This document shows, piece after piece, positions 16,601 through 25,290 of a DNA stretch of 64,000 nt. The notes below the pieces were generated by a model, which was given only the letters and a program-made list of their open reading frames with translations, was not told the origin of the DNA and made no database searches. The position numbers and the translations under genes are program-made. Source of the DNA: Phycisphaeraceae bacterium (lineage in GTDB: Bacteria; Planctomycetota; Phycisphaerae; Phycisphaerales; UBA1924); the NCBI GenBank assembly GCA_019636655.1, contig JAHBXB010000001.1, positions 868,001-932,000 of the forward strand, written 5' to 3'. Positions within the stretch are counted from its first letter, which is position 1. Each line of letters starts with the position of its first letter.

Positions 16601-18698
16601 CGTAGAAGAGGCTCTGTCGCTTCACAAACTCAGGGTCGGTGCGGTTCCAGGCAAAGTTATCGTTGGAGTCACGCAGCAGGGCATCGGAATAGGCGCGGAA
16701 GAGAAGGTTGACATTCGCAGCGTTCACCGCGCGGAGGGCTTCTGGCAGGTTCACCCGCAGGTCCTGGACGCCCAGCGGCGTATCGATCGACTCATTCGCG
16801 CCGAGCAGGCGGGACCGGATCGGCGCGGCGCCGGACTCGGGGGTGATCAGCCCCCGGACATCCGCGGCGACCTGCCTCATGGCGCTGTCGCTGGGGAGAC
16901 CGCGGTCGAGGTTCTGGCTCTCGGCGGCGATGTTCTCGATGCGGTTCTCGCGCTCGTACTCGGTGGGCCGGGGGCTGCGGAGCGGGTCGTAAGCCTGGAA
17001 CCCATCGGCGCGGCCGGCGGTGATCTGCTCGAGGCGGGAGAGGGTGCCGGGGTCGTTGCTGCCGCGGAAGGTGAAGAGTTCGAGGGCGTCGCCAAGGTCG
17101 GCGCCGAAGCCATACTGGACGGATCCGCCCGCCGCGGGGTCGTAGCGCCCGCCCGCGGGGTTGGCGCCGAACTGGCGGTATTGCCGCCCTCGCTCGGCGG
17201 GCTTGAGCATCTTGTAGCCAACGGGCGTGTAGACCACATCCGAGAGGGGAGGCAGGCCATGTTCCAGCGACTCCCAGAGGGCGGTAAAGGCCGCGAGACC
17301 CACAGCGTCGGCCTGGGCCGGGTCGTAGCGGTTGTAGTTACCGACTGGCTGGGGAATGATCCCGGTGGGATAGTTGGGGATCAGGTCGTACGCGAAGTTG
17401 AACGCATCGGTGGCGTCGGCGAGTCGGAGCAGACGCTCGACATCGACATCGGATGGGTAAAGACCGGCCGGGTAGTGCTCATCCGGCCGCGAATCCTGGC
17501 CGGGGTTGCTGAACTGCAGGGCGGTGTTGATGTTCACCATGCTCGAGGCATCAATGATCCTCGCGGCGATGAAGAGCCTCGCGGGGCCCTGGTTCTGCAG
17601 GATCGGGAGCCCCGCCGGGAGGTTGCCCACACCGCCGTTGGTGACCAGTTCGAACCAGCGGGAATCGAAGAAGCCGTCGCCATCGGTATCGGCGTACTGG
17701 TAGGGCAGGTAGTAGAGGCTGCCGGGGCCCTTGGTCGCGAGGTCAATGCCGGCACCGGGAACTCGCGGAAGCTGGTTCGCCGGGCGGAAGAGCCATCGCT
17801 GGTAGTCCGTCCAGTGGGCGGGCACGTTGAGGTCGGCGCGGTTGCCGGCGCCGAAGACCGCCGGAAGGGGTTGGCGGTTGCTGACGAGGGTTTCCGTGAT
17901 CCGTCCGGCCGCGTCGAAGAGCGTGAGGCCCCAACCGGTGCCGGCGGAGCGCATCGCCGGATCCGCCGCGCCCGGGTTCGGGGGCGTGATGCCGGACGAG
18001 GCGTGGAAGTTCCCGTTGGGGTTTTCCTCCGTCGGGCGGAGGGTGCCGATGTTGGCGAATCCGCCGTCGGGCGAGATGTTCGTGATGGTCAGGTCGTGGA
18101 AGTCGCGGTAGGCATCGGTGGCGCTGGCCGGGCCGTCGATCGAGTACGGGAGCGTGGTGGAAAGCCAGGGGTCGTAGCCTTCGCCGGCCGCGTTGAAGGG
18201 CGTGGCCCAATCGGCGTTCCCCGTTTGCGGGACCTTGCGTACGACGACCTGATGGCCTCGCTTGTCGATGGTGTCGCGCAGGGTGCTCAAGGTGGCGGGG
18301 AGGCCGGCGGAGGAGGCCACGCCAATGGCGGGGCGGGTCTGCGCGGTTCCGGGGATGTCCCATGACTCGCGCACCCGGCGCGGCGTCGCGAGGTCCGCCG
18401 GTGAGTTGCCGGAGATGAGCCGCTTCTCGACGGCCGGGACGAAGAGGTCGTCGCGGAGGACCGAGTTGATATAGGCGACGATGGCGTCGCGCTGGTCCGT
18501 GATCCGGGCGTCCCTCGCCATGGTGGCGGAGTTGCGCCGGTCGGCCTGGCCGATGGCGACGTAGGTCACCGCGACGATGGACAGCAGCGCGAGCACACCG
18601 ACGACCAGGAGCAGGATGGTGCCCCGCTCATGCCTGCCGTATCGAGAGCCGCCCCAGGTGTTCCGGGCGATCCGGTTGTTGCTGCTGGTGCCTTGCAT
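13641..18698 (-). CDS. Giant GspK/PilX-like minor pseudopilin (1685 residues)
   Basis: ATG 18698 has AGGAG 9 bases upstream; the frame stays open to 18860 but without a ribosome site. A basic leader (about 1-25) precedes a type III signal-like segment, ERG|TILLLVVGVLALLSIVA, which matches the K-type pseudopilin pattern lacking Glu at +5. The rest is a very long extracytoplasmic region. Two SxxNINTA-type motifs typical of the GspK saddle domain are visible (MVNINTALQFSNP at about 410 and TINVNTAPLFVLRSLPL at about 1445), so the GspK fold seems split by long insertions. GspK proteins cap pseudopili and are usually about 300 residues, so this is more than five times normal length. It is the last gene of the G-H-I-J-K series. 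K identity is inferred from leader, motifs and position. Confidence 0.75.
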   Translation of the reverse strand: MQGTSSNNRIARNTWGGSRYGRHERGTILLLVVGVLALLSIVAVTYVAIGQADRRNSATMARDARITDQRDAIVAYINSVLRDDLFVPAVEKRLISGNSPADLATPRRVRESWDIPGTAQTRPAIGVASSAGLPATLSTLRDTIDKRGHQVVVRKVPQTGNADWATPFNAAGEGYDPWLSTTLPYSIDGPASATDAYRDFHDLTITNISPDGGFANIGTLRPTEENPNGNFHASSGITPPNPGAADPAMRSAGTGWGLTLFDAAGRITETLVSNRQPLPAVFGAGNRADLNVPAHWTDYQRWLFRPANQLPRVPGAGIDLATKGPGSLYYLPYQYADTDGDGFFDSRWFELVTNGGVGNLPAGLPILQNQGPARLFIAARIIDASSMVNINTALQFSNPGQDSRPDEHYPAGLYPSDVDVERLLRLADATDAFNFAYDLIPNYPTGIIPQPVGNYNRYDPAQADAVGLAAFTALWESLEHGLPPLSDVVYTPVGYKMLKPAERGRQYRQFGANPAGGRYDPAAGGSVQYGFGADLGDALELFTFRGSNDPGTLSRLEQITAGRADGFQAYDPLRSPRPTEYERENRIENIAAESQNLDRGLPSDSAMRQVAADVRGLITPESGAAPIRSRLLGANESIDTPLGVQDLRVNLPEALRAVNAANVNLLFRAYSDALLRDSNDNFAWNRTDPEFVKRQSLFYGWRGPELALRCAGFQTVNLIDAFDLKDPGAPTAPDLYSAEQPTTADLLLYSGGATATGGPASRLTLDLDGIERGRLKLNPNPATQPPSIRVFGMEAQPFLTQVASYIVYCDTAPAAVANFELEENWSWTDNGAVPGQVDPADDIGRGEVTIGTKVSAGNPDFIFQMVAFQVHNPFGYAVDLSDYIVQFGDSMWSVPTAATGGTILSPGKTAILYATNPGDVGVLDSRVRRAMAGVSGTTPDFTAWRDRQLGTSAGGDKVIELTNRTTLTQTPVPATDVQDILSSDPVNGSARNKAVLLWRKLDGGGATTMQNLMLADRLRDPSPANVTRPALDQRFDQSQTFVTVTNAVAGVDPRLPGASSGDIDQNTGIAITMWGSIRRPRDPRAGATPTIPLGAIPAYCLEARDQTGGGTLWGSLNLATKSIDNPNTIDYQRHFGTGTDGDETIAKALANQTEIIKPSIRTRPENQTAVTTAPVSIGLNTDMPPSGNRSASGGEPLPAPGVPFDPQANPRRQWSEMYPQVFLRNGFTDTDTGVQYSTIRVGETLLPMIIGPWWEPDANATPTFPAFTDIAAINRQWHATSEALALGLDYDTPAASGAGTPSQPGVDANFLANYDRFGLYIADRGQLRLNAFVPFYNGDGQVQLGGSGMPDIDLARPDLDIPRVPGIPAALSVVEQFNGLDYGALGSRINGTINVNTAPLFVLRSLPLVAPLKDSWTTINTNLMQPMWEVPGYSPGVLNQPLYDPATEVYDVAATLMAYRDLSKVWTRPTTAANSELLIDFATNYTAAPGSVTIPPGGVRNVRQVQNDLPGLREDRGFVTPGEILCATMRYAPQGGAAGTPNTPREFRDVSIDRFSRDFLTFSAFDPPTNPGTPPTTNLLNGLDSTTYPVGASLPATRAPNAIADDYEEKLTIANAVLNTLTVRSDVFVCWFVIQGYLPSDVEGLSDNEPMVPSIQRRYVMVVDRSNVRSRADKPRILLLKEVPM

Positions 18699-18816
18699 GA
18701 TCCGCACTCCTGCCCCCATCCCGAGGAAACCCTGCGACGAACTCCCCACTCGCGCCCGTGCCCACCACCACACCCCCGTTGCTCCCCACTCCCCCGTCCC
18801 TTCACTCCCTGAGACG

Positions 18817-20574
18817 TCAATAGCTGACGCCGGTGTCCCGCTGCGGGACCTTGAAGACAAACTGGTACGTCTGCTCGTAGGTCGGATCGTTCGGATCGAC
18901 GAGGCTCATTGTGATCCGCATGAGTTTGGGCCAGAGCCAGGGAACGGTGCTCTCCCGCGCGTTCTGCGCGGCGGGATTGAAGGTGGGATCGATGTACCCG
19001 AAGTAGGAGTAGAGCACCGGCGGGGGCGGGTTGGGAACGGGGGTGTTCGCGTAGCCGTGGATCAGGCCGGGGCGGACAGGGTGCTGGAAGACGTTGCCGT
19101 TCTTGAGCGGAACCGGAACGGTGACGGCACCCCCGTAGGGATCGGCGTACAGGCGCTCGCCCGACGCGCTATCCCAGATGTTGTTGCCGTTCACATCCTC
19201 GAACCGGTCGCGCCCGTGCCAGATGACCTCCGGCGCCGTCACACCCGGAGCGACGAGGACGTTGGCCGTCTCACCGAAGGACCACTCGACGATGAACTCG
19301 CTGCACCCGGGCACGAAGTTGAAGGCCGAGAGCGTGACCTGATCGGTGCGGCGGTAGTCCTCGGCGGCAGCGGGCCAGCCCGGGCCGAGGCCCAGGTAGT
19401 TCGGCGGCGTCGGCTCGCAGCGCATCCGCCCGCCGCGGTCGAGCGAGGCGCTCGGGTTGGCGTTCGCGGCTTGAGAACCGCCGATGTCCCCATCGACGGG
19501 GAGGGCCAGTCGCATCCACGCCTGCATGGCGCCGGAGATCGGGGCCGATGGGGTCCCGCCGGGCTCGACGGGGAACTGGCTGACCATCTGGGCCATGGCG
19601 CCCGAGAAGAGCGGGTAGCTGGACACCCCCGTGGGATTGCCCAGGCCAAGGACTGCGGCGCGGATCTCGGCGAGATCGGTGTTGGCGATATCAACGACGC
19701 CGGAGCCGAATCGCGGGACCTTGATATCGGTGGCGCCGTTGCGGACCAGTTGGTTGTCCGGGGTCACCGCCGAGGGGAACCTCGCGGACGAGTTCAGCCA
19801 ACTGAAGATGCTCGGCGCGGCGGGCTGGAGAGAAACCTGGATCGGACAATCGGCCCAGACGGCGGTGTTGATCAGGTTGGGCGGGCGCAGGGCCGCAGGC
19901 GGGATGTCCTGCCGGCTCGGGTCGTTGGCGTGGGCCAGCAGGGTCACGTGGCGCAGCAGAATCCAGTTCGAGGCGTACTGGTTGTAGTACGGCGTGACTC
20001 CGGCGGCGGCCTTGATCCCCAGCGCCCACGGCGCGTGCTGTGTCGGGATGGTGTTGTCGTCATCGATGGCGATGGGCTCGGCCCATTCCTGCTGCGGATC
20101 CTTCGGCTCGCGAGGCAGGCCGTGGCCGTAGTAAATGCGAGCGACGTTGGACCGTGCGATCCGTGAGGGATGGACTGCATCACGAACCGTCGAAAAGTCA
20201 CCCTTGGCAAAGAACGCGAGTTGATCCGCCCGGCGTGTGCGCTGCCGGGCGAGCGGCTGGCCCGGGTAGAGCTCCACCGGGTCGCCGGGGTTGTACCCGC
20301 CGCGGACTTCTTCGTGACGGATCACCATGAACCCGTCGCGGGTCATCGAGTCGATATCCTGGCGCAGCTGGCGCTCGATCGCGGCGGCGTATTGGTTGAA
20401 GTAGGAGAGCCTTCGGCCGCCTTTGAGCGTGGCGCCGGTGGCTCGGAAGACCTGCGAGATGCCGACCGCGAGCAGCGCCACGGCCGCGACCGCGACCATC
20501 ACTTCGAGCAGCGTGAAGGCCGCGGAGGATTTGCGTCGCGGCGCTCGGGGTGTGCTGTGGGTGAATCGGGTCAT
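18817..20574 (-). CDS. GspJ-like pseudopilin, enlarged
   Basis: A 585-residue prepilin-like protein. The type III signal is SSAA|FTLLEVMVAVAAVALLAVG, with Ala instead of the usual Gly at -1 and Glu at +5. After the membrane helix comes VFRATGATLKGGRRLSYFNQYAAAIERQLRQDIDSM, a J-type feature: the helix runs into a region resembling other GspJ proteins. The remainder is about 500 residues of beta-rich, Pro/Asn-rich sequence, about twice normal GspJ length. It lies between the I-like and K-like genes, the standard order in type II secretion operons. Function: minor pseudopilin of the tip complex. The J assignment rests on order and the N-terminus; the body is not recognisable. Confidence 0.75.
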   Translation of the reverse strand: MTRFTHSTPRAPRRKSSAAFTLLEVMVAVAAVALLAVGISQVFRATGATLKGGRRLSYFNQYAAAIERQLRQDIDSMTRDGFMVIRHEEVRGGYNPGDPVELYPGQPLARQRTRRADQLAFFAKGDFSTVRDAVHPSRIARSNVARIYYGHGLPREPKDPQQEWAEPIAIDDDNTIPTQHAPWALGIKAAAGVTPYYNQYASNWILLRHVTLLAHANDPSRQDIPPAALRPPNLINTAVWADCPIQVSLQPAAPSIFSWLNSSARFPSAVTPDNQLVRNGATDIKVPRFGSGVVDIANTDLAEIRAAVLGLGNPTGVSSYPLFSGAMAQMVSQFPVEPGGTPSAPISGAMQAWMRLALPVDGDIGGSQAANANPSASLDRGGRMRCEPTPPNYLGLGPGWPAAAEDYRRTDQVTLSAFNFVPGCSEFIVEWSFGETANVLVAPGVTAPEVIWHGRDRFEDVNGNNIWDSASGERLYADPYGGAVTVPVPLKNGNVFQHPVRPGLIHGYANTPVPNPPPPVLYSYFGYIDPTFNPAAQNARESTVPWLWPKLMRITMSLVDPNDPTYEQTYQFVFKVPQRDTGVSY

Positions 20575-20638
20575 CGGGGTGCTCCGGCTTCAGGTCGCGG
20601 CAGGCATGGGCATAAGAGCGACAAAGGTGGGGACGGGG

Positions 20639-21757
20639 TCAGGGGACAAGGGTCCAGGTCACGACGGCAGCGGGAACCTGCTGGGTGAAGACAATCTGGC
20701 GGATCTCGGGGCGGTTGGCGGCCCCGGGGGACGTTGCAGGGATCGCGGCAGGAACCTCGGGGGTGATGCGCACCCACTGGCGGCCGTCGGCATCGGCCCC
20801 GTTCTCGAGCACGGTGTAGATGCTGCCGAGGTTGTCGATCAGTTTCTGGTTCGGGAGCCTGGCGTAGTTCCAGAGTTCATTGATCTGCGTCTGGTTGACG
20901 CCCGTGTCAAGGTACAGCCTGTCGCGCCGGCCCAGCACGGGGTGGCCCTGTGTGTAGCGGTACTCCACGGCGAGCGTCTTGATCGGGCAATAGGTTGGTG
21001 CTCCGGTGGCGCCCAGGCCATCCTGAGTGGGGATGCCTGTCGTGGGGTCTTCACCGACGGGCACACGCTGGTTCTGCTGCGAGAGGCCGATCCGCTGCGT
21101 CAACGCGGCGAACAGCGTCAGCGGCTGACCGAACGCATCGGTAGCGGCTTCCGGGAGGCGGATGCGGGGATCGAGCCTGCGGACGAAGATCGCGAACCGG
21201 AGGGAGTCGTTGAGATACCCGTCCACGAAACTGGCCTGCCAGGGGATCTCGTCCATGTCCGGCACACGCTGGACGGCGATGTCCCAGACGAACTGCGGCT
21301 CGATTCCGTTGCCGGGGTCGCGCGGGTAGAGCCGCTCGGCCATGCTGATGTGGAACGACGGGACGTTGGCGTTCGGAGGATCGGGGACCTGGACCATGCC
21401 CGTATCGGGGACGACGGACAGCGGCTTCCACTCGCCGCGGATGTCCGAGGCGTTGAGGGGCATCACGAGCTGGTTCGTATCGTCCCTCAGGATTTGCCAA
21501 AGCGTCTTGCCGGTATTTGGACCGGTGCCCTGGATGGGCGGATTGGAGGCCAGCTGCTCAAGCTGGTCTCGGGCCGACTGCGCGGCGAGAACGCCGAAGG
21601 TCGTCTCGGTTCCGATCCGCTGCTCGCGCACGACGACGGGGAACACCGCGCCAAGGCCGAGAAGGCCAAGACCGAGGATCAGCACGGCGATAAGCACCTC
21701 GATAAGCGAGAAGCCCCTCGTGTGTCGCGACAGCATGCGGCGGTGGGCCCGGGTCAT
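20639..21757 (-). CDS. GspI/PilV-like pseudopilin
   Basis: A 372-residue protein whose ATG 21757 overlaps the stop of the previous gene (ATGA). The leader ends RHTRG|FSLIEVLIAVLILGLGLLGLGAVFP, an excellent class III signal with Gly at -1 and Glu at +5, and the SLIEVLIAxLIL pattern of GspI/PilV. The soluble part (Val/Pro-rich, about 340 residues) is longer than the usual 120-residue GspI. It includes TLAVEYRYTQGHPVLGRRDRLY near the C-terminal third. Role: minor pseudopilin acting in the inner-membrane tip complex. Coupled translation with the H-like gene implies a fixed ratio. The I label is inferred from order and leader type. Confidence 0.78.
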   Translation of the reverse strand: MTRAHRRMLSRHTRGFSLIEVLIAVLILGLGLLGLGAVFPVVVREQRIGTETTFGVLAAQSARDQLEQLASNPPIQGTGPNTGKTLWQILRDDTNQLVMPLNASDIRGEWKPLSVVPDTGMVQVPDPPNANVPSFHISMAERLYPRDPGNGIEPQFVWDIAVQRVPDMDEIPWQASFVDGYLNDSLRFAIFVRRLDPRIRLPEAATDAFGQPLTLFAALTQRIGLSQQNQRVPVGEDPTTGIPTQDGLGATGAPTYCPIKTLAVEYRYTQGHPVLGRRDRLYLDTGVNQTQINELWNYARLPNQKLIDNLGSIYTVLENGADADGRQWVRITPEVPAAIPATSPGAANRPEIRQIVFTQQVPAAVVTWTLVP

Positions 21758-22971
21758 AGTTCGATCTCCACGCGCTTGATATCGCCGGTGAACCGGTCGA
21801 TCACGAATACCTTGGCCTGCGGCTCGTCGACGCGGCCCTGGCCGTCGGGGTTGACGCGGTCGGCCATGGTGCCGTCGAAGTTCGTGTCGCCCTCGATCCA
21901 GTCGTTCATGTAGACGCCCAGTTGTTGGCTTGTCACGGACGAGGGCACGAACTGCGGGGACGTGACGGTGGAGCCGGGCATCTGGTAGAGGCAGCCGGAC
22001 TCGCGGTCGGTCCGGACCTCGAAGCGGGCCAGGGCGCCCGCGAGTTTGGCCTCGTCGTAGAGCGCGAGCTGGCCGACGCTGCGGGCGAGGATGGTGTCCG
22101 CCGACTGGTCGCCAAGGAGCTCGCGGCGGACGATCGTCGCTGCAAAGCCGGGCTGCTCCGCGATCGGTGTGCTGGCAGGGTTGTCGTCGCGGAGCGGGCT
22201 GGCGAGCACCCGCTGCACGTAGCGACGGATGTCGGGCGTGGTATCGATGCGGAAGTTGGATTGGGGCGCATTCGACCGGCCGATGATCGTCTGCCGCGGG
22301 GCCACGATGATCGCCTCGGCTCCGCCGCCGTTGGAGAGCAACCCGGTCCCGGCTTCGAAGCGGACCATGAACGTCTGGCGTGTACGGCCCGCCGGTCCCG
22401 CATTGATGGTCGCGGGGTTTGGGTCGTAGAAGCCTGTCTCGGGGAACACCCAGTCCCCCAGCCCCTGCGCCATCCGGCCGCCGTACCGGCGGGAGGTGGC
22501 GCCGCCCGGCCCATCTTCGTACCACGCCCCCGTGGGGCGGATCGTGCCGACCGGCGCGTAGCCGCGGACCATCCAGTCGCGGGGCAAGGCGACGGGCTCG
22601 AAGAGAGAAGAGACGACGAACACATCGCGGCGGAGGCTCCGCGCGGGGTTCCCGGGGGCGACGGGGTCCTCGTCTTCGAGCACGCCGACCTTGACGAACG
22701 GAACGAGCATCATGCGGCCGCCGGGCTCGAAGAAGAACACGACGGCGGCGTCGGCGTCCCCGCTGGAGCGGATCGCGGCATCACGGGCGGTGCGGAGAGC
22801 GTTGACGAGCCTGGTGTTGGCGAGGGCGGACTCGCTCGACGCGATCATCGATGAGAACGACGGGATCGCGATGGTCGCGACCAGCACGATGATGATGATC
22901 ACCACCAGCAGTTCGGTGAGCGTGAATGCCCGCCGCGGCTGGGCGTGGGGTTGGATGGATCTACGGATCAT
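21754..22971 (-). CDS. GspH/FimT-like pseudopilin
   Basis: A 405-residue protein whose ATG 22971 overlaps the stop of the G-like gene. The signal PRRA|FTLTELLVVIIIIVLVATIAIP has Ala at -1, as in the J-like gene, and Glu at +5. FSSMIASSESALANTRLVNALRTARDAAIRSSGDADAAVVF matches the GspH/FimT N-terminal helix followed by a strand, so the H call is fairly strong. The soluble region is about 370 residues, more than double the classic size. It ends EPQAKVFVIDRFTGDIKRVEIEL. Role: minor pseudopilin joining the main pseudopilus to the tip complex. Confidence 0.8.
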   Translation of the reverse strand: MIRRSIQPHAQPRRAFTLTELLVVIIIIVLVATIAIPSFSSMIASSESALANTRLVNALRTARDAAIRSSGDADAAVVFFFEPGGRMMLVPFVKVGVLEDEDPVAPGNPARSLRRDVFVVSSLFEPVALPRDWMVRGYAPVGTIRPTGAWYEDGPGGATSRRYGGRMAQGLGDWVFPETGFYDPNPATINAGPAGRTRQTFMVRFEAGTGLLSNGGGAEAIIVAPRQTIIGRSNAPQSNFRIDTTPDIRRYVQRVLASPLRDDNPASTPIAEQPGFAATIVRRELLGDQSADTILARSVGQLALYDEAKLAGALARFEVRTDRESGCLYQMPGSTVTSPQFVPSSVTSQQLGVYMNDWIEGDTNFDGTMADRVNPDGQGRVDEPQAKVFVIDRFTGDIKRVEIEL

Positions 22972-23867
22972 TCGCCGACCTCCACGACATCGTCCTCGGT
23001 GGTCGAGTCGAGTGGGTTAGGGTCGGTAGCGGGCGTCACCACACCGGCGGTCGGCAAGGGCTTGCGCTCGTCGGTCTTGCCGTCGGGCCCGACGCTGACA
23101 ATGGCGAACCGGGCGCTGCGCAGCTTGGGGTTCTTGTCGGGGTCGCCGACGGCCCGCGGCACGAGGTACTGCGAGATCTGCCCGGCGTTGGGGCCCGCGG
23201 CGGTCTCCTGCGGCAGCCAGCGGTAGTAGCGGATCGCGTGCTCCCGCTGCGAGGCGCCGGTGTGCCACCGATCGACCATGAAGATCTCGGCTTCGGCGGC
23301 GCGATTCGCGGGGTTGCCCGGGCGGATCAGTCGGTTCTTCGTTCCCGGATCGAACAGCGGGTTGAACGTCTCGCCGCGCTGGGAGAACGAGCCGTCGGCG
23401 AGTGGCCGGGTGAACCCAGGTCCCTTGACCCCATCGACGGGCTTGGGTGATGCGGCGCTCATGTCGTCGGTGTCGAGCACGCCCATGAGGTAGAACGGGA
23501 GCGAGAAGATGCTGTACCGCGGCTTGTCGGGCTGGACCTCGTACCGCAGGAACGCGTCGTTCCAGACCACCGGGCGACGGACGCCGACGTCGGGAACGGG
23601 GAATCCGGTCCCGGCGCCGTCGTCGTCAACCAGGGGTGGGAGAAAACCAAACGTCTGCTTAAACTGCTCCACCGCAGTCGCGAGCGAACGCACCACCTCT
23701 CGCTCCGCCGTGACGCGCGAAGACCGCACGACGCGGCCGACAGCAACCGTCACCAGCGCCGCCATGATGGCGACGATGACGATGACCACCGAGAGCTCGA
23801 TGAGCGTGAACCCGGCGCGAGACCGGCACGCTCCTCTCATTGCTTCAGCCCTGACGTTGCGGTGCAT
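22968..23867 (-). CDS. GspG/PilE-like major pseudopilin
   Basis: A 299-residue protein. ATG 23867 has GGAGAG upstream; a later ATG ten codons in would shorten the leader. RSRAG|FTLIELSVVIVIVAIMAALV is a canonical class III signal (Gly at -1, Glu at +5). REVVRSLATAVEQFKQTFGFLPPLVDDDG resembles the GspG alpha-helix followed by the Pro-rich loop. The C-terminal part contains YRWLPQETAAGPNAGQISQYLVPR and FAIVSVGPDGK, the last like the calcium-binding GspG tail (x-SxGxDGx). Role: main subunit of the pseudopilus, or a pilin of a type IV-like filament. It is longer than usual (about 150) by an internal insertion. Confidence 0.8.
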   Translation of the reverse strand: MHRNVRAEAMRGACRSRAGFTLIELSVVIVIVAIMAALVTVAVGRVVRSSRVTAEREVVRSLATAVEQFKQTFGFLPPLVDDDGAGTGFPVPDVGVRRPVVWNDAFLRYEVQPDKPRYSIFSLPFYLMGVLDTDDMSAASPKPVDGVKGPGFTRPLADGSFSQRGETFNPLFDPGTKNRLIRPGNPANRAAEAEIFMVDRWHTGASQREHAIRYYRWLPQETAAGPNAGQISQYLVPRAVGDPDKNPKLRSARFAIVSVGPDGKTDERKPLPTAGVVTPATDPNPLDSTTEDDVVEVGE

Positions 23868-23902
23868 CGCGTTGCTCTCCAGGTAGGAGCGGGACTGGTG
23901 GA

Positions 23903-25198
23903 TCACAGGCCGCCGTTGCCGCCCTGCAGCGACTCGATCATCGCGACCAGGGGCATGAACATGGCGACGACGATGGTGCCGACGATGCCGCCAAGGCACA
24001 CGACCAGCATGGGCTCGATCAGCGAGACGAGCGCGGCGACTGCGACGTCGACCTCCTCGTCGTAGTTGTCCGCGATCTTCAGCAGCATGGCGTCCATGTC
24101 GCCGGTCTCTTCACCGACATCGATCATGTTGACGACGATCGCGTCGCAGACCTTGCTCTCCCGCAGCGGGTTGGCGAAACTCTCGCCCTCGCGGATCGAG
24201 TCGTGCACCTTTCCCAGCGCCTTCTCGAAGACGTAGTTGCCGCAGGTATCGCGGGTGATCAGGATCGCCTCGAGAATGGGGACGCCGGCGGAGATCAGGG
24301 TGCCCAGCGTCCGGGTGAAACGTGCGATCGTGGTCTTGCGGGCCAGCGTCCCGATCACCGGCGTCCATAGCAGGAGCTGGTCGAACAGCGCCCGCCCGGG
24401 GGTCGCCTTCCTCGCCAGCTTGACGAGGATGATGATCAGGAACGGGCTCAGGAAGATCCACACCGCCCCGGGGATAGTCTGCCCGATGTTGTTGCCGGCC
24501 ACCCACCGGCTCGCCTCGATCAGCGACCGGGTGATGCTGGGCAGCGAGACCTGGAAGTCCTTGAAGATCTCCTCGAACTTCGGGATGATGAACCACATGA
24601 TGAACGTCACGATCGCGACCGCGACGAAGACGACCACCGCGGGGTACACGAGCGCGCCGATGATCTTGCGGCGAAGCCGCTGGGCCTTCTCCATGAACTC
24701 GGCGAGGCGCTGAAGGATCACGTCGAGCACGCCGCCTACCTCGCCCGCGGCCACCATCTTGGTGTACAGCCGGTCGAACGCACGCGGGTGCTTGCTCATC
24801 GATTCCGAAAGACTCGTGCCGCCCTCGACATCCTCGCAGACATCGCCGAGGATGCCCTTGAGCTTGCCGGGCTTGAGCTGGCTCTCGAGGATCTGCAGCG
24901 AACGCAGAAGGGGAAGCCCGGCGTCCTGCAGCGTCGACAACTGACGCGTGAACGTCGTCAACTGTTTCTTCGAAACGCCGCCGATGCTGATCGTGATGCC
25001 CTGGCTGCTCTTCTTCTTCGCTTTCTTGGCATCGGCGGCATCGGGCCCGGCCTTCTTGCCCTTCTGCTCCTTCACCAGAGTCGGGAAGAACCCCTGCGCC
25101 TTGATCCGCTGGATCGCTTCCTCGCTCGAGGTGGCCTCGACCGTCCCCTTCTGGGGCTTTCCGGCGGCGTTCAGGGCTTCGTAGACAAAGGTGCTCAT
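23903..25198 (-). CDS. gspF: Type II secretion/type IV pilus inner-membrane platform protein
   Basis: A 431-residue GspF/PilC family protein of standard length. It begins MSTFVYEALNAAGKPQKGTVEA, with a Lys-rich stretch (KKAGPDAADAKKAKKKSS, about 47-64). Two T2SSF repeats follow, each with a LxxAGxPLLRSLxIL-type helix (QDAGLPLLRSLQILE; ISAGVPILEAILIT) and three membrane segments (about 185-210, 240-265, 395-425). The DVGEETGDMDAMLLKIADNYDEEVD segment is a family hallmark. It anchors the ATPase and guides pilin insertion. It lies between the gspE-type ATPase and the G-like gene, as in typical operons. Confidence 0.95.
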   Translation of the reverse strand: MSTFVYEALNAAGKPQKGTVEATSSEEAIQRIKAQGFFPTLVKEQKGKKAGPDAADAKKAKKKSSQGITISIGGVSKKQLTTFTRQLSTLQDAGLPLLRSLQILESQLKPGKLKGILGDVCEDVEGGTSLSESMSKHPRAFDRLYTKMVAAGEVGGVLDVILQRLAEFMEKAQRLRRKIIGALVYPAVVVFVAVAIVTFIMWFIIPKFEEIFKDFQVSLPSITRSLIEASRWVAGNNIGQTIPGAVWIFLSPFLIIILVKLARKATPGRALFDQLLLWTPVIGTLARKTTIARFTRTLGTLISAGVPILEAILITRDTCGNYVFEKALGKVHDSIREGESFANPLRESKVCDAIVVNMIDVGEETGDMDAMLLKIADNYDEEVDVAVAALVSLIEPMLVVCLGGIVGTIVVAMFMPLVAMIESLQGGNGGL

Positions 25199-25290
25199 GG
25201 ATCGCTCCGATTCGTCAGCCGCCGTCCCGGGCGGCCCTGTTCATCCCCGCCCCGCCCTGCCCCGTGCACGCTGTCCGCCCAACCGAGCGG

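Noticed and set aside
13392-20166. Long plus-strand frames of several hundred codons opposite the pseudopilin genes
   Set aside because: They are antisense to genes with clear pilin leaders. They show the Arg/Gly/Val-rich bias expected from reading GC-rich genes backwards and no recognisable domain.
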